Source of the DNA: Bog-756 sp036513075 | GTDB lineage: Bacteria; Actinomycetota; Acidimicrobiia; Acidimicrobiales; RAAP-2 | Reading direction: 5' to 3' | DNA: 5,170 nt | NCBI GenBank assembly: GCA_036513075.1 | Contig: DATBZS010000056.1 | Coordinates: 1 to 5,170 of the forward strand | Shown here: positions 1 through 5,170 of the stretch, in pieces | How the letters are laid out: each line of letters starts with the position of its first letter | Numbering within the stretch: the first letter of the stretch is position 1 | Notes under the pieces: model-generated | Seen by the model: only the letters and a program-made list of their open reading frames with translations | The model's database searches: none | Told to the model about the DNA's origin: nothing | Program-made: the position numbers and the translations under genes

Positions 1-1
1 C

Positions 2-3000
2 CTCAGCGTCACCGGTACGGGGTACCTCTCACTGGCCGGCTTCACCATGGAGGACGGCAACAACACCACGACGACGACAGGCGGGGCCATCGACAACGAG
101 GCCGGCCGCGTGACCGTGACCTCGATGGCGTTCCTGAGCAACTCGGCGGGCAGTAGCTTGACGGGCGGTGACGGCGGGGCCATCGACAACGGGGACGGCG
201 CCACCGGGACCCTCACCGTGACCAATTCGACTTTCACGTCCAACACCGCAGGCGCCGACGGCGGGGCCGTCGACAGCGCTGATGTCGGGTCGGGCACCCT
301 GACCGTGACCGGTTCAACCTTCACGTCCAACACTGCAGGCACCGACGGCGGGGCCGTCGACAACGCCGATGCCGGAACGGGCAACCTGACCGTGACCGGT
401 TCGACCTTCATCACCAACTCAGCCGGCACCGACGGCGGGGCCGTCGACAACGCCGATGCCGGAACAGGCACCTTCACCGTCGCCAGTTCGACCTTCACGT
501 CCAACACGGCAAGTGGCGACGGAGGCGGCGTCGACTGTGCCGACAACGGCAAGGGTGTCCTGACCGTTACCGGTTCGACCTTCTCGTCCAACCATGCAAC
601 CTCCGATGGGGGCGCCATCGACCATGGCGACAGCGCCTCCGGCACAGGCTCCGGTGCAGCATCGGTCGGCACCACGACCTTCACCCAGAACACGGCAGGC
701 AGTGACGGCGGGGCGGTCGACAACGCTGATGCCAGCACGGGCAATCTGACCGTGACCGGGTCGACCTTCACGACGGACACGGCAGGGACCGACGGTGGGG
801 CAGTCGCCAGTGCCGATGGCGGTACGGGTAACCTGACCGTCACCAGCTCGATCTTCAACACCAACTCGGCAAGCAACGACGGTGGGGCCGTCGCCAGTGC
901 CGATGCCGGGACAGGCAACCTGACAGTGACCGGCTCGACCTTCGGTTCCGACACGGCTGACAACGACGGTGGGGCCGTCGCCAGTGCCACCTCCGGAACG
1001 GGCACACTGGCCGTCACCAGTTCGAACTTCACGACAAACTCGGCAGGCACCGACGGCGGGGCCGTCGACAACGCCGATGGCGGTACGGGAAACATGACCG
1101 TGACAGGATCGACCCTCACCTCCAACTCGGCCAGCAACGACGGCGGGGCCATTGACAGCGCTGATGCCGGGACGGGAAACCTGACCACGGCCGGATTGAC
1201 CTTCACTACCAACTCGGCGGCTACCAATGGAGGCGCCATCGACCACGCCGATGGTGGCTCCGGCACCGCGTCGGTCGGCACCTCGACCTTCACCTCCAAC
1301 ACGGCTGCCAACGACGGCGGGGCCATCGACAGCGGGGACGACCACTCGGTGGGCCCGGTGGCACTGGTCGTCACCTCCTCGGCGTTGGTGGGCAACGCCG
1401 CCACGCAATTCGACGGCGGGGCCATCGACAGTGGGGATACCGGGGCCGGAACCATCACTGCGTCGATCAGCCGCTCCACCTTCGCTCAGGACACCGCCGG
1501 TACCGACGGCGGGGCCATCGACAACGGCGACGGGTCCACCTCCTCGAGCACCGTGACACTGGCCGACTCGACCTTGACCGCCAATACCGCGCCCAGCGGG
1601 GACGGAGGGGCACTCGACAATGCAGATCAGTCGGGGATCGCGTCCGCCATCGTCTCGAGCACGACCGTGTCGGCCAACAGCGCGGCCTCCGCGCCCGGCA
1701 TCGACAACGCCGGCGGCACCGGGACGGTTGACGCGGCCGCCGACCTCCTGGCCGACGCCTGTGCGAAGGGTGCGTCCGGCTGGACCGACGCCGGCTACAG
1801 CGCCGGCGACGCCACCTGCATCGCCGGAGGGACCGGAAGCGTCGTCAGCGCCACCGTCGGCACGCTCCTCGGCCCGCTGGCAGGCAACGGCGGAGCGACC
1901 AAGACCCTCCTGCCTCTGACCGGCAATGCCGGCATCGCCCGTATCCCCGCCCCGACGACGGTGAACCTCGGATCGACCCATGTCGCACTCTGTCCCACGA
2001 CCGACCAGCGTGGTGTGGCAAGTCTCGCCGGCGTGGCCTGCACCGTCGGGGCCGTCCAGGTGAGTCCCCCCGCCTTCACATCGGCTGCCCACACCACATT
2101 CACCGCGGGTTCTCCGGGAAGCTTCACCATCCATGCCACCGGACTGCCGGCTCCTACCTACACCACGACGAGCGCACTCCCGTCGGGTGTGACGCTCAAC
2201 TCGACCACCGGCGTGCTGTCCGGCACGGCACATGGATCAGGGACCTTCCTGCTGACCATCACTGCCCACAACTCCAGCGGTGCCGACGCCCACCAGGCGT
2301 TCACCCTGACAGTGAAAAGCGCGGTACAGAGCCAGGGCTACTGGCTGGTCGGCGGTGACGGTGGGATCTTCACTTTCGGGACCGCCGCGTTCTATGGCTC
2401 CATGGGATCGACACCTCTCCAACGGCCGGTCGTTGCCATCACACCGACAGCTGACCGCCATGGCTACTGGCTTGTCGCCTCGGACGGTGGGATCTTCGCC
2501 TTCGGCGACTCCGGGTTCTACGGGTCCATCCCCGGCATCGGCCTGGCACCAGCCGGGAGCCCGGGCGGGGTCAAGCAGCTGAATGCCCCGATCGTCGGCA
2601 TGGTGCCGTCGGTCGACGGTGGTGGGTACTTCATGGTGGCTTCCGACGGTGGCGTCTTCGCCTTCGGTGACGCCCAATTCAGCGGCTCGTGCCCCGGCAT
2701 CGGCGGGTGCTCCGGGGCGGCGGTCGCCGTCATGCCCGACGCCACCGGCAGGGGCTACTGGGTCGTGACCGTGACCGGCAATGTCTATGCCTTCGGCGAT
2801 GCCCCTCAACTCGCCCAGCCGGGGCCCCGGTCCTCGCCGGTCACCTCTGCTGTGCGGACCCCTGACGGCAAGGGCTACTGGATCCTCTACGCCGACGGGC
2901 ACGTGGCCGACTCGGGCACCGCGGCCAACTACGGGAGCCCGACCGGCCTCGGCGGGTCGAACTCGGCGACGGCCATCTTCGCCACCTCGGACGGCGGCGG

Positions 3001-3115
3001 CTACTGGGTGGCCACCGCCAACGGAACCGTCGACCACTTCGGGGACGCCGCCTTCCAGGGCGACATGTCCGGCTCACCGCTCAACGCCCCGATCATCGCG
3101 GCCAGCGGATTCTGA
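2..3115 (+). CDS. Secreted/surface beta-helix repeat protein with anchor-Q-like, Ig-like and GYW-repeat modules (5' partial)
   Basis: The frame is open from base 2 to the TGA at 3113-3115, giving 1037 codons. The codons before the ATG at 47 encode a coil-like stretch (LSLAGFTMEDGN), so that ATG is internal and the true start with any signal peptide lies upstream. Modules by residue counted from base 2: beta-helix coils about 27-563; spacer with two Cys; a choice-of-anchor-Q-like segment about 623-687; a He_PIG-type Ig-like domain about 689-771; six GYW repeats about 779-1037. No LPXTG motif, C-terminal membrane helix or autotransporter barrel is visible; the protein ends shortly after the last GYW repeat. 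Coils of this type form right-handed parallel beta-helices in extracellular proteins, which suggests an adhesin, matrix or structural role, but no catalytic motif is recognisable and the ligand is unknown. Composition is dominated by Thr, Ser, Gly, Ala and Asp, with almost no Lys or Arg in the coils. Export and surface location are inferred from domain content, not seen. Confidence 0.9.
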   Translation, partial: LSVTGTGYLSLAGFTMEDGNNTTTTTGGAIDNEAGRVTVTSMAFLSNSAGSSLTGGDGGAIDNGDGATGTLTVTNSTFTSNTAGADGGAVDSADVGSGTLTVTGSTFTSNTAGTDGGAVDNADAGTGNLTVTGSTFITNSAGTDGGAVDNADAGTGTFTVASSTFTSNTASGDGGGVDCADNGKGVLTVTGSTFSSNHATSDGGAIDHGDSASGTGSGAASVGTTTFTQNTAGSDGGAVDNADASTGNLTVTGSTFTTDTAGTDGGAVASADGGTGNLTVTSSIFNTNSASNDGGAVASADAGTGNLTVTGSTFGSDTADNDGGAVASATSGTGTLAVTSSNFTTNSAGTDGGAVDNADGGTGNMTVTGSTLTSNSASNDGGAIDSADAGTGNLTTAGLTFTTNSAATNGGAIDHADGGSGTASVGTSTFTSNTAANDGGAIDSGDDHSVGPVALVVTSSALVGNAATQFDGGAIDSGDTGAGTITASISRSTFAQDTAGTDGGAIDNGDGSTSSSTVTLADSTLTANTAPSGDGGALDNADQSGIASAIVSSTTVSANSAASAPGIDNAGGTGTVDAAADLLADACAKGASGWTDAGYSAGDATCIAGGTGSVVSATVGTLLGPLAGNGGATKTLLPLTGNAGIARIPAPTTVNLGSTHVALCPTTDQRGVASLAGVACTVGAVQVSPPAFTSAAHTTFTAGSPGSFTIHATGLPAPTYTTTSALPSGVTLNSTTGVLSGTAHGSGTFLLTITAHNSSGADAHQAFTLTVKSAVQSQGYWLVGGDGGIFTFGTAAFYGSMGSTPLQRPVVAITPTADRHGYWLVASDGGIFAFGDSGFYGSIPGIGLAPAGSPGGVKQLNAPIVGMVPSVDGGGYFMVASDGGVFAFGDAQFSGSCPGIGGCSGAAVAVMPDATGRGYWVVTVTGNVYAFGDAPQLAQPGPRSSPVTSAVRTPDGKGYWILYADGHVADSGTAANYGSPTGLGGSNSATAIFATSDGGGYWVATANGTVDHFGDAAFQGDMSGSPLNAPIIAASGF
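80..1690 (+). repeat. Tandem array of about 18 beta-helix coils, 87-bp basic period
   Basis: Units begin at 80, 173, 260, 347, 434, 521, 608, 707, 794, 881, 968, 1055, 1142, 1229, 1316, 1415, 1508 and 1604. Thirteen of them are exactly 29 aa. Units 7 and 15 are 33 aa, 16 is 31 aa and 17 is 32 aa. The consensus is GGA[IV]DxADxGTGxLTVTxSTF followed by TSNTAGxD. The pairing of GGA[IV] with FxxN matches the signature of chlamydial polymorphic membrane protein (Pmp) repeats, which build right-handed beta-helices, although no Pmp autotransporter domain follows. Several units are nearly identical in DNA: about 40 bases match exactly at the starts of units 4 (338-378) and 5 (425-465). This implies recent tandem duplication or gene conversion. 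Units become irregular after 1316, as expected for an older edge of the array. The last coil grades into non-repetitive sequence near 1690, so that boundary is approximate. Confidence 0.92.
1868..2062 (+). other. Choice-of-anchor-Q-like domain segment within the surface protein
   Basis: The translation contains LLGPLAGNGGATKTLLPLTG, then CPTTDQRGVA and finally ACTVGAVQV. This series (LGPL..NGG.T.T, then C..TDQRG, then AC.xGA) is the pattern I recognise from the choice-of-anchor Q domain, which follows beta-helix coils in many bacterial surface proteins and usually precedes a variable anchoring element. Two cysteines lie inside it and two more lie just upstream (ACAKG and TCIAG), enough for two disulfides in an exported protein; the pairing is inference. 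The usual acidic end of the motif (GAFE in many relatives) is replaced here by GAVQ. The assignment is from recalled motifs only. Confidence 0.7.
2066..2314 (+). other. Putative Ig-like (He_PIG-type) domain within the surface protein
   Basis: This stretch of about 83 residues begins PPAFTSAAHTTFTAG and contains ATGLPAP, LPSGVTLNSTTGVLSGTA and a closing FTLTV. The central LP.GVTLN..TGVLSGT followed by G(T)F.LTITA.NSSG is the hallmark of the He_PIG putative Ig family (cadherin-like beta-sandwich), common in bacterial extracellular proteins as a spacer or binding module. It lies immediately after the anchor-Q-like segment and is joined by a short KSAVQSQ linker to the GYW repeats. It probably holds the C-terminal repeats away from the beta-helix; this spacer role is inference. 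Confidence 0.85.
2336..3112 (+). repeat. Six C-terminal GYW(L/V)VxxDGG(I/V)FxFG repeats
   Basis: Repeats start at 2336, 2462, 2624, 2753, 2873 and 2999, spaced 42, 54, 43, 40 and 42 residues, with 38 residues after the last. Each opens with GYW or GYF and a hydrophobic strand. The best units continue with SDGGIFAFGD and a FYGS-like element, then a variable stretch, a hydrophobic strand (VVAITPT, IVGMVPS, AVAVMPD) and a short DGxGYW turn into the next repeat. Units 1-3 are canonical. Unit 4 keeps YAFGD but loses FYGS, unit 5 replaces FAFG with VADSG, and unit 6 reads DHFGD. Such repeats occur at the ends of many large actinobacterial secreted proteins. The alternation of strands with a period of about 42 residues and six copies would suit a six-bladed beta-propeller, but that fold is inference. 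Unit 3 contains a CPGIGGC pair that may form a local disulfide. Confidence 0.85.
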
Positions 3116-3164
3116 GGCCCGCCCGGCACCGGGTTCAGGAAGTCTGAGCCTGCGTCGGAGCCGG

Positions 3165-3170
3165 TAAGGT
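3165..3170 (+). promoter_or_regulatory. Candidate -10 element (TAAGGT) of a leaderless fbiC promoter
   Basis: TAAGGT fits the actinobacterial -10 pattern TANNNT. Its last base is followed by exactly seven bases (3171-3177) before the fbiC ATG at 3178, so transcription would begin at or next to the start codon, as in leaderless actinobacterial mRNAs. No good -35 is seen; at a 17-bp spacing the hexamer at 3142-3147 is GTCTGA. The bases overlap the ribosome-binding-site candidate, so the two readings compete. The rest of the 62-bp gap shows no other clear promoter or operator. Confidence 0.35.
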
Positions 3171-3172
3171 GG
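3166..3172 (+). promoter_or_regulatory. Ribosome binding site for fbiC (AAGGTGG)
   Basis: AAGGTGG matches the Shine-Dalgarno consensus AAGGAGG at six of seven positions and ends five bases before the ATG at 3178. An in-frame TGA at 3145-3147 limits upstream extension. The only other in-frame start candidate above the ATG is the GTG at 3169, which lies inside this motif and has no site of its own. This supports ATG 3178 as the start. Confidence 0.6.
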
Positions 3173-3177
3173 CGCCG

Positions 3178-5170
3178 ATGCCTGCCGACCTCGGATCCAA
3201 CCAGACGGGTCCGCAACGCGGGATCGAGCGCGCCGACCTCATGGGCGCGTCGCTCGCCGAACTCATGGGCGCAGCGTCCGCAGTCCGCGACGCAGCGTTC
3301 GGAACCCGGATGACCTTCTCGCCCAAGGTATTCATCCCCCTCACCATGCTGTGCCGCGACAGGTGCGGCTACTGCACCTTCGCCAAAGCACCGGCCCGCC
3401 TCGAGTCGCCCTACCTCTCCCTCGACGAGGTCCTCGACATCGCCCGGGCCGGACGGACCGCCGGCTGCCACGAAGCGCTGTTCACCCTTGGCGAGGGTCC
3501 CGAGGACCGCTACCCGGCTGCTGCAGGATGGCTGGCCGACCATGGCTACTCCTCGACGGTCGACTACCTGGCCGCAGCCTGCGCCGCAGTGCTCGAGGAG
3601 ACCGGGTTGCTCCCCCACGCCAACGCCGGAGCCCTGCCTGCAGACGACCTCGCCACCCTTCGGACAGTCTCGGCCAGCCAGGGGATGATGATCGAGTCGA
3701 CCAACCCCGACCTCGACGCCCACCGTTCGGCCCCCGACAAGGTGCCGGCCCGCCGGCTGGCCACCCTCGAGGCGGCCGGCGAACTGGCCATCCCCTTCAC
3801 CACCGGCCTGCTGGTCGGGATCGGCGAGTCACGCCAGGATCGCATCGACACGCTCGTGGCCATCGCCGCCAGCCACGCCCGCCACGGCCACGTCCAGGAG
3901 GTGATCGTCCAGAACTTCCTCCCGAAGGCCGACACCTCGATGCACCGCCATCCTCCCTGTCCGACCGACGAGTTCCTGTGGACCATTGCCGCCGCGCGAC
4001 TGCTCCTCCCTACCGACATCCACCTCCAGGCGCCACCTAATCTGTCCGACGAACTCGGCCCGCTGGTCGAGGCCGGCATCGACGACTGGGGCGGCGTGTC
4101 CCCGGTCACCGCCGACCACGTCAACCCGGAACGGGCCTGGCCGGCACTCGGGATCCTGCGGGCTGCCACCGAGGCCGCCGGCCATGTGCTGGCTCCCCGG
4201 CTCACCTTGTACCCTGAGTTCGCTCTCTCCCCTGGCACCTGGCTCGACCCCGCCCTCCGGTTCCCGGTGCTCGACGCGTCCGACGCTGAGGGGCTCGGGC
4301 GCGACCACCCGTGGGCCTCGGGCGGCGAGTTCCCTCCGCCCGAGCTGCTCCCTCCGTTCGTGCCCCCACCCGCCCCCACCCGCCCCGAGGTGGTCACCCT
4401 GGCCACGACCGGCGGAGCGGTCGCCGAGGTGTTGGCCGGCGTGCTGGCCGGACAGACCGTGGACGAGGACCAGATCGTCACCCTGTTCGGTGCTCGAGGC
4501 CCCGAGGTGCGGGCCGTGGCCGAGGTCGCCGACCAGCTCCGCTACGACATCGTGGGCGACGAGGTCACCTACGTGGCCAACCGCAACATCAACTACACCA
4601 ACGTCTGCACATTCAAGTGCAAGTTCTGCGCCTTCTCCAAAGGTCCGCTCTCGCTCAACCTCCGCGGGGCGCCATACCTACTCGAACTGAGCGAGATCAC
4701 CGAACGGGTCGCCGAGGCCGAGGCCATGGGCGCCACCGAAGTCTGCCTTCAGGGTGGGATCCATCCTGACTTCGACGGCGACTATTACCTGCATGTGATC
4801 CGAGCCGTACGAGAGGGTTCGCCGACCATTCACATCCACGGCTTCACCGCGCTCGAGGTGACCGAAGGCGCCCGCCGGTCCGGCACGGACCTCGCCGATT
4901 ACCTGGTGTTGTTGCGCGACGCGGGGCTGCGGACCCTCCCGGGTACGGCCGCCGAGATCCTGGACGACGAGGTCCGGGCCGTCCTCTGTCCCGACAAGAT
5001 CGACACCGAGCAGTGGCTCGAGGCCCACCGGGCCGCCCATGGCGTGGGACTCAACTCGAATGTCACCATCATGTTCGGCGCCATCGAGCAGCCGCGCTCG
5101 TGGGCCCGGCACCTGGTCCGCACCCGGGCCCTGCAGCTCGAGACCGGCGGATTCACCGAGTTCGTCCCCC
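3178..5170 (+). CDS. fbiC: FbiC: bifunctional Fo synthase (CofG-CofH fusion), 3' partial
   Basis: This gene makes 7,8-didemethyl-8-hydroxy-5-deazariboflavin (Fo), the redox-active part of coenzyme F420, from tyrosine and 5-amino-6-(D-ribitylamino)uracil, using two radical-SAM centres. The window holds 664 complete codons plus one base with no stop. The N-terminal half carries CofG features: CRDRCGYC (C59, C63, C66), GEGPEDRY at 105-112, GMMIESTNPDL from 169, GLLVGIGE at 210-217, QNFLPKAD from 245 and WGGVSPVT from 304. A Pro-rich linker (about 382-405) joins it to the CofH half, with CTFKCKFC (C477, C481, C484), LQGGIHPD at 524-531 and LPGTAAEIL from 587. The window ends at GGFTEFVP. Mycobacterial FbiC is about 856 aa, so roughly 190 residues lie beyond the edge. 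No frameshift or lost cysteine is seen. The enzyme is cytoplasmic. The order CofG then CofH is standard for the actinobacterial fusion. A family difference, GA at 634-635 where I expect GH, is discussed under findings. Confidence 0.97.
   Translation, partial: MPADLGSNQTGPQRGIERADLMGASLAELMGAASAVRDAAFGTRMTFSPKVFIPLTMLCRDRCGYCTFAKAPARLESPYLSLDEVLDIARAGRTAGCHEALFTLGEGPEDRYPAAAGWLADHGYSSTVDYLAAACAAVLEETGLLPHANAGALPADDLATLRTVSASQGMMIESTNPDLDAHRSAPDKVPARRLATLEAAGELAIPFTTGLLVGIGESRQDRIDTLVAIAASHARHGHVQEVIVQNFLPKADTSMHRHPPCPTDEFLWTIAAARLLLPTDIHLQAPPNLSDELGPLVEAGIDDWGGVSPVTADHVNPERAWPALGILRAATEAAGHVLAPRLTLYPEFALSPGTWLDPALRFPVLDASDAEGLGRDHPWASGGEFPPPELLPPFVPPPAPTRPEVVTLATTGGAVAEVLAGVLAGQTVDEDQIVTLFGARGPEVRAVAEVADQLRYDIVGDEVTYVANRNINYTNVCTFKCKFCAFSKGPLSLNLRGAPYLLELSEITERVAEAEAMGATEVCLQGGIHPDFDGDYYLHVIRAVREGSPTIHIHGFTALEVTEGARRSGTDLADYLVLLRDAGLRTLPGTAAEILDDEVRAVLCPDKIDTEQWLEAHRAAHGVGLNSNVTIMFGAIEQPRSWARHLVRTRALQLETGGFTEFVP
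3310..4230 (+). other. CofG radical-SAM domain of FbiC
   Basis: Roughly residues 45-351. The CX3CX2C cysteines (C59, C63, C66; codons at 3352, 3364 and 3373) bind the [4Fe-4S] cluster that cleaves S-adenosylmethionine. In this family the domain performs the second step of Fo formation, ring closure of the CofH product to the deazaflavin with loss of ammonia. The barrel motifs PHANAG, IPFTTGLLVGIGE and VIVQNFLPKAD are intact. Some positions differ from the forms I remember (SQGMMIEST where SMGLMLEST is common), consistent with a divergent lineage. Domain edges are approximate. Confidence 0.9.
4390..5170 (+). other. CofH radical-SAM domain of FbiC (C-terminally cut by the window)
   Basis: From about residue 405 to the window edge. 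A helical lead-in of about 60 residues is followed by NRNINYTNVC and the second CX3CX2C motif (C477, C481, C484; codons at 4606, 4618 and 4627). CofH couples the tyrosine-derived 4-hydroxybenzyl group to 5-amino-6-ribitylaminouracil, producing the substrate of the CofG domain. Fusion of the two is thought to help hand over the intermediate. LQGGIHPD, IHIHGFTALEV and TGGFTEFVP are the family landmarks seen; the final strands and helices of the barrel are missing from the window. Confidence 0.9.

Noticed and set aside
47..49. ATG at 47 as the start of the surface protein.
   Set aside because: The frame is open to the left edge and the preceding codons (LSVTGTGYLSLAGFT) continue the beta-strand-like pattern. 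There is no signal peptide after the ATG and no ribosome binding site before it.
65..79. ACN x5 trinucleotide run encoding five threonines, considered as a phase-variable microsatellite.
   Set aside because: The run is short and interrupted (ACC, ACG x3, ACA), and any three-base slippage would keep the frame.
80..1690. Regular 87-bp repeats considered as a CRISPR or other non-coding array.
   Set aside because: The period is in frame, substitutions favour synonymous or conservative positions, and the translation gives a coherent beta-helix consensus; there are no unique spacers between constant repeats.
419..2233. A 604-codon open frame on the minus strand opposite the beta-helix array.
   Set aside because: It is a shadow of GC-rich, 87-bp-periodic coding DNA: because 87 is divisible by three, a stop-free antisense frame in one unit stays stop-free in all. 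Its product is a low-complexity Gly/Arg-rich repeat with no recognisable domain, and the plus strand encodes a clear protein.
3121..3134. GCCCG-GCAC-CGGGT hairpin as a terminator after the surface protein.
   Set aside because: The stem is only four or five pairs with one G-U pair, and no T-run follows; such short GC palindromes are common in this composition.
3238..3272. An 11-base direct repeat (CTCATGGGCGC) 24 bp apart near the fbiC start, giving LMGA twice.
   Set aside because: It is too short to tell from chance in an Ala/Leu-rich helix that is normally present at the N-terminus of CofG proteins.
3564..4481. Minus-strand and alternate-frame open stretches over fbiC.
   Set aside because: They lie entirely within the well-supported fbiC frame and show only Arg/Pro/Ser-rich translations typical of GC-rich shadow frames.

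Overview
The window is high-GC, densely coded DNA carrying two plus-strand genes, both cut by the window edges. The F420-cofactor gene is of the fused CofG-CofH type (fbiC), which is characteristic of Actinomycetota. The upstream surface protein ends in GYWLVASDGG-type repeats of a kind I associate with Acidimicrobiia and related actinobacteria. An uncultured or environmental actinomycetote, perhaps acidimicrobial, is therefore the best guess. The class-level assignment is inference from recalled families, not a search result.

Layout. Positions 2-3115 hold the 3' part (1037 codons) of a large secreted or surface repeat protein. Its reading frame is open to the left edge, so the ATG at 47 is internal and the signal peptide lies upstream. 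Its modules in order are: an array of about 18 GGA[IV]D...FxxN beta-helix coils, mostly exactly 29 aa (87 bp) each (80-1690); a cysteine-containing spacer; a choice-of-anchor-Q-like segment (1868-2062); a putative Ig-like (He_PIG) domain (2066-2314); and six C-terminal GYW repeats of about 40-54 aa (2336-3112). A 62-bp gap (3116-3177) separates it from fbiC (3178 to the right edge, 664 complete codons). FbiC carries both radical-SAM cysteine motifs: C59/C63/C66 in the CofG half and C477/C481/C484 in the CofH half. The last roughly 190 residues of a usual-length FbiC fall outside the window.

The two genes have no obvious functional link: one is an extracellular repeat protein, the other a cytoplasmic enzyme making the deazaflavin Fo. 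They are best read as neighbours, although the short gap leaves read-through transcription possible. The fbiC start is marked by AAGGTGG five bases upstream, and the same bases contain TAAGGT exactly seven bases before the ATG, the geometry of an actinobacterial leaderless promoter.

I saw no RNA gene, CRISPR array, insertion sequence or integrase, and no convincing new multi-gene system. The most notable structure is the repeat architecture of the first gene: a seven-unit higher-order duplication, a ladder of aspartates and an almost complete lack of Lys/Arg, in an unusual combination with the C-terminal GYW module.
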